From: Aureimonas sp. AU22
GTDB taxonomy: Bacteria > Pseudomonadota > Alphaproteobacteria > Rhizobiales > Rhizobiaceae
NCBI RefSeq assembly: GCF_001463745.1
Contig: NZ_BBWJ01000036.1
Location: forward strand, 1-40,169
DNA: 40,169 bases
Reading direction: 5' to 3'
The position numbers and the translations under genes were made by a program. The notes under the pieces were generated by a model. It saw only the letters and a program-made list of their open reading frames with translations, searched no databases and was not told where the DNA came from. Below are positions 16,413 through 25,747 of this stretch, piece by piece (the first letter of the stretch is position 1; each line of letters opens with the position of its first letter).

Positions 16413-18573
16413 ACGCCCGACGCTGGCCGACTGGGAAGCGCTCGCGGCACGCGAGGTGAAGGGCCGCGACCTCGACTGGCGGACGCCGGAAGGCATCACC
16501 GTGAAGCCGCTCTACACGGCGGAGGATACGGCCGGCTGGGATCCCGGCCTGCCGGGCTTCGCGCCCTTCACCCGGGGCGCGCGCGCCTCGATGTATGCCG
16601 GGCGGCCCTGGACGATCCGGCAGTATGCGGGCTTCTCGACGGCCGAGGAATCCAACGCCTTCTACCGCCGCAACCTGAAGGCCGGGCAGAAGGGCCTGTC
16701 GGTGGCCTTCGACCTCGCCACCCATCGCGGCTACGATTCGGACCATCCCCGCGTCCACGGCGACGTCGGCAAGGCCGGGGTGGCGATCGACACGGTGGAG
16801 GACATGAAGATCCTCTTCGACGGCATTCCGCTGGGCGAGATGTCGGTGTCGATGACCATGAACGGGGCGGTGATCCCCGTGCTCGCCTTCTTCATCGTGG
16901 CGGGCGAGGAGCAGGGCGTGCCGCGCGCCCGGCTCGACGGGACCATCCAGAACGACATCCTCAAGGAGTTCATGGTCCGCAACACGTATATCTATCCGCC
17001 CGAACCCTCGATGCGGATCGTCTCGGACATCTTCGCCTACACGAGCCGCGAGATGCCGCGGTTCAATTCGATCTCGATCTCCGGCTACCACATGCAGGAG
17101 GCAGGGGCGACGCAGCTCCAGGAGCTCGCCTTCACCATCGCCGACGGCATGGAATACGTGCGCTACGGCGTGGCGTCCGGCCTCGATATCGATGCTTTCG
17201 CAGGACGTTTGAGCTTCTTCTTCGCAATCGGCATGAACTTCTTCATGGAGGTGGCGAAGCTTCGGGCGGCGCGCGTTCTCTGGCACCGGGCGATGACGGA
17301 ACTCGGCGCCCGCGACGAGCGCTCCAAGATGCTGCGCACGCATTGCCAGACGTCGGGCGTCTCGTTGACCGAGCAGGATCCGTACAACAACGTCATGCGC
17401 ACCACGATCGAGGCCATGGCCGCGATGCTCGGCGGCACGCAGTCGCTCCACACCAACGCTCTGGACGAGGCGATCGCGCTCCCGACCGACTTTTCCGCCC
17501 GCATCGCCCGCAACACGCAGCTTGTGCTGCAGGAAGAGACGGGGATGACCCGGGTCGTCGATCCGCTCGGCGGCAGCTACTACGTCGAGAGCCTCACGAA
17601 GGCGCTCGTGGACGGAGCCTGGGCGCTGATCGAGCGCATCCGCGCAGAGGGCGGCATGGCCAAGGCGGTCGCGGCGGGCTGGCCGAAGGCGATGATCGAG
17701 GAGGCCGCTGCCGCCAAGGCGGCGCGGGTCGACCGCGGCGAGGACGTCATCGTCGGCGTCAATCGCTATCGGCTGGAAGCCGAAGCGGCGATCGAGATCC
17801 TGGACGTCGACAACCACGCCGTGCGCGAGGCGCAGGTGCGCCGGATCAGCCAGGTCAAGGCGGAGCGCGACCAAGTGACGGTCACGGCGGCGCTGGATGC
17901 CTTGCGCGAGGGTGCGAAGGGCGGCGGCAACCTCTTGGAGCTTGCGGTCGACTGCGCCCGTGCGCGCGCGACGCTCGGCGAGATCTCCGCCGCGATGGAG
18001 GACGTGTTCGGACGCTTCGACACCCACCCGCAACCGGTGAAGGGCATCTATGGCGGCGCCTATGCGGACGATCCGCGCTGGACGCGGCTGACCGACGCGG
18101 TCTCAGCGACGGAGCGCCGGCTCGGCCGTCGCCCGCGCATGCTGGTCGCCAAGATGGGGCAGGACGGGCACGACCGGGGCGCCAATCTCGTGTCCTCGAT
18201 GTTCGGCGATCTCGGCTTCGAGATCGTGCCGGGGCCGCTGTTCCAGACGCCGGCCGAGGCGGCGGCGCTGGCGGTGGAACGGCAGGTGGACGTCGTCGGC
18301 GCCTCGTCGCTCGCGGCCGGCCACAAGACGCTGATTCCCGAACTGATCGAACGGCTCGCGGAGGCCGGGCGGGCGGACATCAAGGTCGTCGCGGGCGGCG
18401 TCATTCCGGCGCAGGACTACGACGCGCTTCGTCGGGCGGGGGTCTCCGCGATCTTCGGGCCCGGCACCAATCTCATCGAGGCGGCTGGCGAGGTGCTTCG
18501 CCTTCTCGGCCACAACATGCCGCCGGCGGAGGCGTCGTCCGATCCCTCCACCGCGCGCCGCGACGCAGAGTAA
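16399..18573 (+). CDS. scpA: Methylmalonyl-CoA mutase, B12-dependent
   Basis: This 724-residue protein matches the catalytic large chain of methylmalonyl-CoA mutase. The TIM-barrel part spans about residues 30-560 ([64 protein letters not shown]). The cobalamin-binding domain at about 585-715 has the DxHxxG motif, QDGHDRGAN (H591), and GGVIPAQDY. It converts L-methylmalonyl-CoA to succinyl-CoA, feeding the TCA cycle. A single full-length chain of this type can form a homodimer; no small subunit or MeaB-type G-protein chaperone is seen nearby. The gene overlaps the epimerase by 14 bases and is followed 12 bases later by pccA. Confidence 0.96.
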   Translation: MADIERPTLADWEALAAREVKGRDLDWRTPEGITVKPLYTAEDTAGWDPGLPGFAPFTRGARASMYAGRPWTIRQYAGFSTAEESNAFYRRNLKAGQKGLSVAFDLATHRGYDSDHPRVHGDVGKAGVAIDTVEDMKILFDGIPLGEMSVSMTMNGAVIPVLAFFIVAGEEQGVPRARLDGTIQNDILKEFMVRNTYIYPPEPSMRIVSDIFAYTSREMPRFNSISISGYHMQEAGATQLQELAFTIADGMEYVRYGVASGLDIDAFAGRLSFFFAIGMNFFMEVAKLRAARVLWHRAMTELGARDERSKMLRTHCQTSGVSLTEQDPYNNVMRTTIEAMAAMLGGTQSLHTNALDEAIALPTDFSARIARNTQLVLQEETGMTRVVDPLGGSYYVESLTKALVDGAWALIERIRAEGGMAKAVAAGWPKAMIEEAAAAKAARVDRGEDVIVGVNRYRLEAEAAIEILDVDNHAVREAQVRRISQVKAERDQVTVTAALDALREGAKGGGNLLELAVDCARARATLGEISAAMEDVFGRFDTHPQPVKGIYGGAYADDPRWTRLTDAVSATERRLGRRPRMLVAKMGQDGHDRGANLVSSMFGDLGFEIVPGPLFQTPAEAAALAVERQVDVVGASSLAAGHKTLIPELIERLAEAGRADIKVVAGGVIPAQDYDALRRAGVSAIFGPGTNLIEAAGEVLRLLGHNMPPAEASSDPSTARRDAE

Positions 18574-18585
18574 AGGCTCATCTCC

Positions 18586-20583
18586 TTGTTCCAGAAGATC
18601 CTGATCGCCAATCGCGGCGAGATCGCCTGCCGCGTCATGCGCACGGCCAAGCGCATGGGGCTCGCCACCGTCGCGGTCTATTCCGATGCCGACGCCCGCG
18701 CGCCGCATGTGCTGATGGCCGACGAGGCGGTGCGGCTCGGGCCGGCGCCGGCCGCCGAGAGCTATCTGCGCGCCGACCTGATCCTCGACGCGGCGCGCGC
18801 GACGGGGGCGGAGTGCATCCATCCCGGCTACGGCTTCCTGTCGGAGCGCGAGAGCTTCGCACGCGCCTGCGAGGAGGCCGGCATCGCCTTCGTCGGCCCG
18901 CCGCCGGGCGCCATCGCGGCCATGGGCGACAAGATCCAGTCGAAGAAACTGGCAAAGGCTGCCGGCGTCAACGTGGTGCCGGGCTTCCTCGGCGAGATCG
19001 AGAGCACCGAGGACGCGGTGCGCATCGCCGCCGAGATCGGCTTTCCCGTGATGATGAAGGCCTCGGCCGGCGGTGGCGGCAAGGGGATGCGGCTCGCCTT
19101 CAACGAAAGCGACGTGCGCGAGGGCTTCGAGGCGGTGAAGCGCGAGGGGCTGGCGAGCTTCGGCGACGACCGCGTGTTCATCGAGAAGTTCATCGAGAGC
19201 CCGCGCCATATCGAGATCCAGGTGCTCGGCGACCGGCACGGCACCGTCCTCTATCTCGGCGAGCGCGAGTGCTCGATCCAGCGGCGGCACCAGAAGGTGG
19301 TGGAGGAGGCGCCGTCGCCCTTCGTCACGCCGGAGATGCGCCGCGCCATGGGCGAGCAGGCCGTGGCTCTCGCCAAGGCCGTCGGCTACCATTCGGCGGG
19401 TACGGTGGAACTGATCGTCTCGGGCGCCGACACGAGCGGAAAGAGCTTCTATTTCCTGGAGATGAACACGCGTCTTCAGGTGGAGCATCCGGTGACCGAG
19501 ATGGTGACGGGGCTCGATCTCGTGGAGGAGATGATCAGGGTCGCCGCCGGTGAAAAGCTGCGGATCGGCCAGGACGACGTTCGCCTCGACGGCTGGTCGA
19601 TCGAAACGCGCGTCTATGCAGAGGATCCCTATCGCGGCTTCCTGCCCTCGACGGGGCGCCTGTCGCGCTACCGCCCGCCGGAGGCCGGCGCGGGCGTGCG
19701 GGTGGACGACGGAGTCGTGGAAGGCAGCGAGGTCTCGATGTTCTACGACCCGATGATCGCCAAGCTGGTGACCCACGGCGAGACGCGTGAGGCGGCGATC
19801 GACGCGCAGGTGGAGGCGCTGGACCGGTTCGAGCTTTCGGGCCTCGGCAACAACATCGATTTCCTCTCGGCCATCATGCAGCACGAGCGGTTCCGGGCCG
19901 GGGCGCTGACGACCGGCTTCATCGCCGAGGCGTATCCGGAGGGTTTTGGGGGTGTGGAGCCCGGCGAGCCATTGGCGCGTCACCTCGCCGTCGTGGCCGT
20001 GCTGGCCACGCTGATGCGGGCCGAGCGCGATGCCGCGATCGACGGGCAGCTCGGGTCTGCGCTGCGCCCATCGCGGCGGTGGATGAGCCAGATCGGCGAA
20101 CGCTGCTTCGACATCGCCGTCTCCGGCGACGGGCCCGATCGCGCGGTTTCGATCGACGGCGCGGCGGCCGTCCGCGCGGCTCTCGACTGGCGGTTCGGCG
20201 AGGCGATGGCGCGATCGACGGTCGACTGCGAAGCGCTATGGATGCGGATCGCACCGACCTTGCGTGGCGCCGCGATCACCACGCGAGGGAAGACGCATGA
20301 GATTTGCGTGTCCCGACCGCGCGTCTTCGAGCTGTCGCGGCACATGATCGCCAAGGAGCCGCCGGACCTGTCGCGCTTCCTGATCTGCCCGATGCCGGGC
20401 CTTCTGACGCAGCTCCACGTGAAGACGGGCGATCGTGTGGAGGCCGGGCAGGTTGTCGGCACAGTGGAAGCGATGAAGATGGAGAACAACCTGCGCGCCC
20501 CGAAGGCCGCCACGATCGCGGCCGTGCACGCGAGCGTCGGCGAGAGCCTTGCGGCGGATTTCGTGATCCTGGAGTTCGCGTGA
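18586..20583 (+). CDS. pccA: Propionyl-CoA carboxylase, alpha (biotin carboxylase/carrier) subunit
   Basis: This 665-residue subunit begins at a rare TTG (18586), giving (M)FQKILIANRGEIACRV, exactly the canonical start of the biotin carboxylase fold; no ATG or GTG serves. Domains in order are N-terminal carboxylase (1-112), ATP-grasp with MMKASAGGGGKGMRLA and RECSIQRRHQKVVEEAP, the C-terminal carboxylase part with EMNTRLQVEHPVTE, a linker/BT domain, and a biotinyl domain with VEAMKMEN. K631 is the biotin site, 34 residues from the C-terminus. It carboxylates biotin using ATP and bicarbonate, partnering PccB. It is the last gene of the operon and ends 10 bases from the convergent CDF gene. Confidence 0.95.
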   Translation: MFQKILIANRGEIACRVMRTAKRMGLATVAVYSDADARAPHVLMADEAVRLGPAPAAESYLRADLILDAARATGAECIHPGYGFLSERESFARACEEAGIAFVGPPPGAIAAMGDKIQSKKLAKAAGVNVVPGFLGEIESTEDAVRIAAEIGFPVMMKASAGGGGKGMRLAFNESDVREGFEAVKREGLASFGDDRVFIEKFIESPRHIEIQVLGDRHGTVLYLGERECSIQRRHQKVVEEAPSPFVTPEMRRAMGEQAVALAKAVGYHSAGTVELIVSGADTSGKSFYFLEMNTRLQVEHPVTEMVTGLDLVEEMIRVAAGEKLRIGQDDVRLDGWSIETRVYAEDPYRGFLPSTGRLSRYRPPEAGAGVRVDDGVVEGSEVSMFYDPMIAKLVTHGETREAAIDAQVEALDRFELSGLGNNIDFLSAIMQHERFRAGALTTGFIAEAYPEGFGGVEPGEPLARHLAVVAVLATLMRAERDAAIDGQLGSALRPSRRWMSQIGERCFDIAVSGDGPDRAVSIDGAAAVRAALDWRFGEAMARSTVDCEALWMRIAPTLRGAAITTRGKTHEICVSRPRVFELSRHMIAKEPPDLSRFLICPMPGLLTQLHVKTGDRVEAGQVVGTVEAMKMENNLRAPKAATIAAVHASVGESLAADFVILEFA

Positions 20584-20593
20584 CGCTCGTCAC

Positions 20594-21535
20594 TCAACCG
20601 TCGGCGATGGACCGGGCGCGCTGCGCCCAGGTTCCGGCCGTCTGAGGCTTGACGAAGAGCGTCGTCACGTCTGGCTGCTCGGCTCTCACGCGGGTCTCGA
20701 TCCGCTGAACGCAGGCTTCGATTTCGGGCGCGGTCATGTGGTCCTCGAACTCGGCGCTGAGGGCGACCACGATCTGGCGGGGACCGAGATGGGTCGTGAT
20801 GGCGCCGTTCGCCTTGCGGATGGCCGGATCGGCTTCCGCGATCCGCAGGATCGACGCCTGGACTGCCGGCAGGGCCGGTTCCCCGATGAGGAGCCCCTTG
20901 CTCTCGCGCGCCAGGAAGATCGCGACGCCTGCCAGCAGGAGGCCGATGCCGATCGAGGCCAGACCGTCGAGCTCGGGCATGCCGAGGCGTTCGGCGAGGA
21001 AGATGCCGGCGAAGGCGATGACGAGGCCGGCGAGCGCCGCACTGTCCTCCAACAGGACGGTGAAGGTGGTCGGGTCCTTGCTGCGGGTGATCGCCTCGAT
21101 GTAGCCGGCGGAGCCCTTTTGCCGGCGGAACTCGCGCAGCGCGACGACCCATGAAAAGCCTTCGAAGAGGAAGGAGGCGCCGAGCACGGCGTAGTTCCAC
21201 CCGGGGCTCTCGATCGGCTCGGGGTCCATCATGTGGTGGATGCCCTGGTAGATCGACACGCCCGCCCCGAGCGCGAAGACCAGGAGGGCGACGATGAAGC
21301 TCCAGAAATAGAGTTCGCGCCCGTGCCCGAGCGGATGCGTGCGGTCGGCCGGCTTCTCCGCCCGGCGCATGCCGTAGAGGAGAAGCACTTCGTTGCCGGT
21401 GTCGACCAGCGAGTGGACGCCTTCGCTGAGCATGGCCGACGAGCCGGTGACGAAGGCCGCCGCGAACTTGGTGACGGCGATCAGGAAATTGCCGGCGAGC
21501 GCCGCATAGACCACCGTCTTCGAACCGTCTGCCAC
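20594..21535 (-). CDS. Cation diffusion facilitator (CDF) transporter
   Basis: This 313-residue protein has six predicted membrane segments in its first 210 residues and a cytosolic C-terminal domain. The first metal site is visible as SEGVHSLVDTGNE (H41, D45), followed by the family motif THPLGHGRE (67-74). The fifth-helix site reads TVLLEDSAALAG, with Glu-Asp in place of the HxxxD of classical zinc exporters; this is reminiscent of the SLC30A9-like branch. The start is GTG at 21535 with AGGAA upstream. It is the last gene of the lysine-catabolism operon, 121 bases after the aminotransferase. The metal exported (Zn, Mn, Fe or Co) cannot be told from sequence. Confidence 0.9.
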   Translation of the reverse strand: MADGSKTVVYAALAGNFLIAVTKFAAAFVTGSSAMLSEGVHSLVDTGNEVLLLYGMRRAEKPADRTHPLGHGRELYFWSFIVALLVFALGAGVSIYQGIHHMMDPEPIESPGWNYAVLGASFLFEGFSWVVALREFRRQKGSAGYIEAITRSKDPTTFTVLLEDSAALAGLVIAFAGIFLAERLGMPELDGLASIGIGLLLAGVAIFLARESKGLLIGEPALPAVQASILRIAEADPAIRKANGAITTHLGPRQIVVALSAEFEDHMTAPEIEACVQRIETRVRAEQPDVTTLFVKPQTAGTWAQRARSIADG

Positions 21536-21608
21536 GCGCGTGTTCCTGTTCCAGTCGGACGGGAAGCTGGCGCGGCGACCTGAAAGGTCGAGTGCGGGAA
21601 CGGGGGGA

Positions 21609-21653
21609 CTGCGAGCGAACAGCCGTGCCGAGAAACGGAACGGCTGCTCGCAG
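21609..21653 (-). other. Imperfect inverted repeat after the aminotransferase gene
   Basis: CTGCGAGC...AGCCGT pairs with ACGGCT-GCTCGCAG, with a 4-base bulge and a 13-base loop. It lies directly downstream of the aminotransferase stop and before the CDF gene. No T run follows, so it is at best a processing or Rho-assisted signal. Confidence 0.35.
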
Positions 21654-21656
21654 CGC

Positions 21657-22892
21657 TCAATCGCGGTGAAGGCGCTCGCACGCCCCGGCGATCCGGGCGA
21701 GCGCGGTGGAGAGCTCGGTTTCCGATGTCGCGTAGGAGATGCGGAAGAAGGGCTCGAGGCCGAAGCAGGAGCCCGGCACCACGGCGACGTCCGCCTCCAA
21801 GAGATAGTCCGTGAAGTCGCGGTCGGTGGCGATCACACGCCCGTCCGGCGTGCGCGAGCCGAGAAGGCCGGCGCACGAGGCGAAGGTGTAGAACGCGCCC
21901 TGCGGCACCGGGCAGTCGATGCCGGGCACCGCGTTGAGCCCGGCGACCACGAGGTCGCGCCGACGCCGGAACGCATCGCGCCGCTCGGCGACCACCCCTT
22001 GCGGGCCGTCGAGCGCTTCGACCGCCGCCGCCTGGCTGACGGAGGAGGGGCAGGACGTCGCCTGGCTCTGGACCACCGCCATGGCCTTGATGAGGTCGGC
22101 CGGACCGCCGCCGTAGCCGATCCGCCAACCGGTCATCGCGTAGGCCTTGGATACCCCGTTGACGGTCAGCGTGCGGTCCGCAAGATCGGGCGCGACGCCC
22201 GCGAACGTCGCGAAGGCGAGCCCGTCGTAGAGGATGTGTTCGTACATGTCGTCCGACATGACCCAGACCTGCGCGTGCCGCCGCACGACGTCGGCGAGCG
22301 CCTTCAGCTGGTCGGCGTCGTAGGCCGCGCCGGAAGGGTTCGACGGCGAGTTCAGGAGAAGCCAGCGCGTGCGCGGCGTGACCGCCGCCTCGAGCTGCTC
22401 CGGCCGAAGCCGGAAGCCGTTCTCGGGGCCGCAGGGAACCAGCACCGGCTTGCCGCCGGCGATGGCCACGATGTCGCTGTAGCTCGTCCAGTACGGGGTC
22501 GGGATGACGACCTCGTCGCCGGCCGACAGCGTCGCCATGAAGGCGTTGTACAGGATCTGCTTGGCGCCCGCGCCGCAGGTCACCTCGTCCTGCGCGAAGC
22601 GCAGACCGTTCTCGCGCTCGAATTTGCGGCGCACCGCTTCTTTCAGCTCGGGCGTGCCGTCGAGCGCGGTGTACTTGGTGGCCCCCGCGCGGATCGCGCG
22701 GATGGCGGCTTCCTTGACGTTGTCGGGCGTGTCGAAGTCGGGCTCGCCGGCGCCCAGGATGATCATGGGTCGGCCGGCGCGCTTGAGCGCGCCTGCCTTG
22801 GCCGTGATCTTCAGGATCTCCGAGACGCCGATCGAGCCGATGCGGGCCGCCGGCTGGAACGCGCGCGTCTCAGGCTGGAGAAGCGCGCTCAT
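21657..22892 (-). CDS. Class I/II aminotransferase, probable 2-aminoadipate aminotransferase
   Basis: This 411-residue fold-type-I PLP enzyme is similar to bacterial aspartate aminotransferases of the Ib type. It shows LGAGEPDFDTP (46-56), TKYTALDGTPELKEAV, N185 in NSPSNPSG, D214 in VMSDDMYEH, the PLP lysine K249 in NGVSKAYAMTGWRIGY, and FRISYA near the C-terminus for the carboxylate-binding Arg. By family alone it is an aspartate/prephenate-type transaminase. Its start overlaps the amaB stop by 4 bases, and it lies in an operon with 2-oxoadipate-consuming enzymes. I therefore infer that it converts L-2-aminoadipate plus 2-oxoglutarate to 2-oxoadipate plus glutamate. Substrate specificity is not proven. 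Confidence 0.88.
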   Translation of the reverse strand: MSALLQPETRAFQPAARIGSIGVSEILKITAKAGALKRAGRPMIILGAGEPDFDTPDNVKEAAIRAIRAGATKYTALDGTPELKEAVRRKFERENGLRFAQDEVTCGAGAKQILYNAFMATLSAGDEVVIPTPYWTSYSDIVAIAGGKPVLVPCGPENGFRLRPEQLEAAVTPRTRWLLLNSPSNPSGAAYDADQLKALADVVRRHAQVWVMSDDMYEHILYDGLAFATFAGVAPDLADRTLTVNGVSKAYAMTGWRIGYGGGPADLIKAMAVVQSQATSCPSSVSQAAAVEALDGPQGVVAERRDAFRRRRDLVVAGLNAVPGIDCPVPQGAFYTFASCAGLLGSRTPDGRVIATDRDFTDYLLEADVAVVPGSCFGLEPFFRISYATSETELSTALARIAGACERLHRD

Positions 22893-24433
22893 GCCTCGGC
22901 CGAGCCCCCGTCCACGTCGAACTTCACGCCTTGAGCCAGCGGCAGGGAATGGCCGTAGTTGATGGCGTTGGTCTGGCGGCGCATGTAGGCCTTCCAGGCG
23001 TCCGAACCGCTCTCGCGGCCGCCGCCGGTCTCCTTCTCGCCGCCGAATGCGCCGCCGATCTCGGCACCGGACGTGCCCATGTTGACGTTGGCGATGCCGC
23101 AGTCCGAACCCCCGGCGGACAGGTAGCGCTCCACCTCGCGCATGTCGGTGCCGAAGATCGACGACGACAGGCCCTGGGGCACGCCGTTCTGCAGCGCGAT
23201 CGCCTCGTCGAGGTCGCGATACTTGAGGACGTAGAGGATCGGGGCGAAGGTCTCTTCCACCACGGGTCCGGTCTGCGACGGCATCTCGACCAGCGCCGGG
23301 CGCACGTAGAACGAAGCGTCGCCGTTGACGTCGACGCGCTCGCCGCCCGTGACCGTGCCGCCCGCGGCCTTGGCCGCCGCCAGCGCCTTGCCCATGCCTT
23401 CGAAGGCCGCGCCGTCGATCAGCGGGCCGACCAACGCATCGGAAGTCAGCGGGTTGCCGACGGAGATGTTGGCGTAGACCCGCTTCAGACGCGAAACGAG
23501 CGTGTCGTAGACGGTTTCGTGAACGATCAGGCGGCGCATGGTGGTGCAGCGCTGGCCCGCGGTGCCCATCGCACCGAAGGCGACGGCACGCAGGGCGAGA
23601 TCGAGGTCGGCCGAGGGCGTGACGATGGAGGCGTTGTTGCCGCCGAGCTCGAGGATGGCGCGGGCGAAGCGGCGGGCGAGGCGCTCACCCACCGCGCGGC
23701 CCATGCGGGTCGAGCCCGTGGCCGAGACGACGGGCACGCGGGGATCGTCCACCAGCGCCTCGCCGACCTCGCGCTCGCCGACCAGAAGCGTGGACAGGCC
23801 GGCCGGCACGTCACCGAAGCGGGCCGCCGCCTTCTCGAAGATCGCCTGCACCGCGATCGCGGTGAGCGGGGCCTTCTCGGACGGCTTCCAGACCACGGCG
23901 TCGCCGCAGACGAAGGCGAGCGCCGCGTTCCAGGACCACACGGCCACAGGGAAGTTGAAGGCCGAGATGACGCCGACGACGCCGATCGGGTGCCACTGCT
24001 CGGTGAGCTTGTGGTCGGCGCGCTCGGACGGGATCACGAGACCGTAGAGCTGGCGCGACAGGCCGACCGCGAAGTCGCAGATGTCGATCATCTCCTGGAC
24101 TTCGCCGAGGCCTTCGGACGGCGCCTTGCCGACTTCGAGGCTCACGAGGCGGCCGAGCGCTTCCTTGTGGGTGCGCAGCTCCTCGCCGAGGAGCCGGACC
24201 AGCTCGCCGCGACGGGGCGCCGGGACGGTGCGCCAGGCGAGATAGGCGGCATGGGCCTGGCCGATCGCATCGCCGACGGCGCCGGTTTCCACCATGGGAA
24301 CAGAGGCGAGGACGGAGCCGTCCACCGGCGAGACGACGCGGCGCGAGCCGCCCGTGAAGGCGGCCTGCGGGACGCCGAGCTCGGACAGGATGGTCTGCAC
24401 TTCGGCGTTCAGGGAGGAGGGCGTATCCAGCAT
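22889..24433 (-). CDS. amaB: L-2-aminoadipate-semialdehyde (piperideine-6-carboxylate) dehydrogenase
   Basis: This 514-residue aldehyde dehydrogenase is of the ALDH7 (antiquitin) type. Supporting motifs are GVVGVISAFNFPVAVWSWNA (151-170, N160), KPSEKAPLTA, LELGGNNASIV (general base E262) and GTAGQRCTTMRRL (nucleophile C296). ALDH7 enzymes oxidise 2-aminoadipate 6-semialdehyde, in equilibrium with piperideine-6-carboxylate, to 2-aminoadipate using NAD(P). The start ATG at 24433 is preceded by AGGATC. It sits between the amaA-like oxidase (30-base gap) and the aminotransferase (4-base overlap), the order expected for lysine/pipecolate breakdown. A different ALDH substrate is possible but less likely. 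Confidence 0.92.
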   Translation of the reverse strand: MLDTPSSLNAEVQTILSELGVPQAAFTGGSRRVVSPVDGSVLASVPMVETGAVGDAIGQAHAAYLAWRTVPAPRRGELVRLLGEELRTHKEALGRLVSLEVGKAPSEGLGEVQEMIDICDFAVGLSRQLYGLVIPSERADHKLTEQWHPIGVVGVISAFNFPVAVWSWNAALAFVCGDAVVWKPSEKAPLTAIAVQAIFEKAAARFGDVPAGLSTLLVGEREVGEALVDDPRVPVVSATGSTRMGRAVGERLARRFARAILELGGNNASIVTPSADLDLALRAVAFGAMGTAGQRCTTMRRLIVHETVYDTLVSRLKRVYANISVGNPLTSDALVGPLIDGAAFEGMGKALAAAKAAGGTVTGGERVDVNGDASFYVRPALVEMPSQTGPVVEETFAPILYVLKYRDLDEAIALQNGVPQGLSSSIFGTDMREVERYLSAGGSDCGIANVNMGTSGAEIGGAFGGEKETGGGRESGSDAWKAYMRRQTNAINYGHSLPLAQGVKFDVDGGSAEA

Positions 24434-24463
24434 GGTCTTGGTGATCCTGTTGTCTAAGAGGGG

Positions 24464-25747
24464 TTAGAGGCGTGCGCCGGTGAAGTGGGCGACCTGCGCG
24501 CCGACTTCGTAGTAGGCCTCGCGCAGGCCGCGTCGGGGGGCGTCGGCCGGGTCGGTGACGGGGAGCGGCAGGTCGGCCTCCTCGATCCTGCCGAGGAGGA
24601 GATCCGCGAGGCAGCGGCCAAAGACGGTGCCGGGGGCAATACCGCGCCCGTTGTAGCCGCTGAAGCAGACGACGTCGCGGCCGAGGCGGTGGAACGAGGG
24701 CAGGTTGTTTTCGGTCATGCCGATCATGCCGTACCACTCGTGCTCGAAGGCCACGGCGCCGAGCTGGGGGAAGAGTTTGGCGAGCGCCCGGCGTCCCCAG
24801 TCGCGGTGGACGGGACCACCCGTGCCGCGCAGCGCGCCCACGGACCCGAAGACGAGGCGGCCCGCACGGTCGAACCGGAAGGAGCTAAGCACCTCGCGCG
24901 TGTCCCACACGCCCTGGCGTTCCGGCAGGATGGAGCGTCGCACGTTGTCGCCGAGCGGGGCGGTCGCCATGTTGAAATAGGGCAGGTGGACCTGCTCGCG
25001 ACGGATCTGCGGCCAGACCCCGACGGTGTAGGCGTCGGTCGCGACGACCACGGACTTCGCCCGGACGGTGCCGCCCGCCGTATCCAGGCGCCAGTGGGAA
25101 CCCTCGTCCGTCGCGCCGGTGACGGCGCTGCCCGTGAAGAGCCTGGCGCCCGCCGCCATGGCCGCCCGTGCCAGTCCCCGCACGTAGGCGAGGGGCTGGA
25201 TCGTGCCGGCGCGCTCGTCGAGAAGCGACCCGGCATAGGCGGTGGAGCCGACCTTGCGCGTCGTCTCCGCCGCGTCGAGGAGGCGGACCGGGGCGCCGCG
25301 CGCTTGCCACTGGCGGGCCCGCTCGGTGATCTCGGCCAGACCCTTCTGGCCGACCGCGCAGTGCAGCGTTCCCTGCCGCTCGACCTCGCAGTCAATGCCG
25401 TGGCGCTCGACGAGGTCGAACACCGTCTTCGGGGCGCCGCCGAGGAGTTCGAGAAGGCGCGAGCCGTAGATTTCGCCGAGTTCACCCGGCAGGTCGTCCG
25501 GCATCACCCACATGCCGGCGTTGACGAGGCCGACATTGCGCCCCGATCCACCGAAACCGATCTCGGCGGCTTCCAGAAGCGCGACGCTGGCGCCGCCCTC
25601 GGCGAGATGCAGCGCGGCGGAGCACCCGGTGAAGCCGCCGCCGACGATGGCGACATCGACGGTGAGATCGCCTTCCAGCGCGCTCGTCGCCGGCGCCGGC
25701 GGGGCGCTCCGCTCCCAGAGCCCATGGCTGCGCGGATCGTTCCTCAT
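24464..25747 (-). CDS. amaA: FAD-dependent amine oxidase, probable L-pipecolate oxidase
   Basis: This 427-residue flavoprotein starts at MRNDPRSHGLWERSAPP; the ATG at 25747 overlaps the ydiJ stop by 4 bases. It is a DAO-family enzyme with the FAD motif VDVAIVGGGFTGCSAALHLA (30-49) and GFGGSGRNVGLVNAGMW (64-80), which often positions or covalently binds the flavin in amine oxidases. The C-terminal FSGYNGRGIAPGTVFGR closes the FAD fold. By homology alone it could be a gamma-glutamylputrescine-type oxidase. Adjacency to amaB, hglS and ydiJ argues for oxidation of L-pipecolate to piperideine-6-carboxylate, as AmaA does in Pseudomonas putida. The gene name is by context and moderate. Confidence 0.8.
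   Translation of the reverse strand: MRNDPRSHGLWERSAPPAPATSALEGDLTVDVAIVGGGFTGCSAALHLAEGGASVALLEAAEIGFGGSGRNVGLVNAGMWVMPDDLPGELGEIYGSRLLELLGGAPKTVFDLVERHGIDCEVERQGTLHCAVGQKGLAEITERARQWQARGAPVRLLDAAETTRKVGSTAYAGSLLDERAGTIQPLAYVRGLARAAMAAGARLFTGSAVTGATDEGSHWRLDTAGGTVRAKSVVVATDAYTVGVWPQIRREQVHLPYFNMATAPLGDNVRRSILPERQGVWDTREVLSSFRFDRAGRLVFGSVGALRGTGGPVHRDWGRRALAKLFPQLGAVAFEHEWYGMIGMTENNLPSFHRLGRDVVCFSGYNGRGIAPGTVFGRCLADLLLGRIEEADLPLPVTDPADAPRRGLREAYYEVGAQVAHFTGARL

Noticed and set aside
17343-19553. 736-residue plus-strand frame across the mutase and pccA
   Set aside because: It is a different frame of two clearly real genes; its composition is Arg/Gly-rich with no domain.
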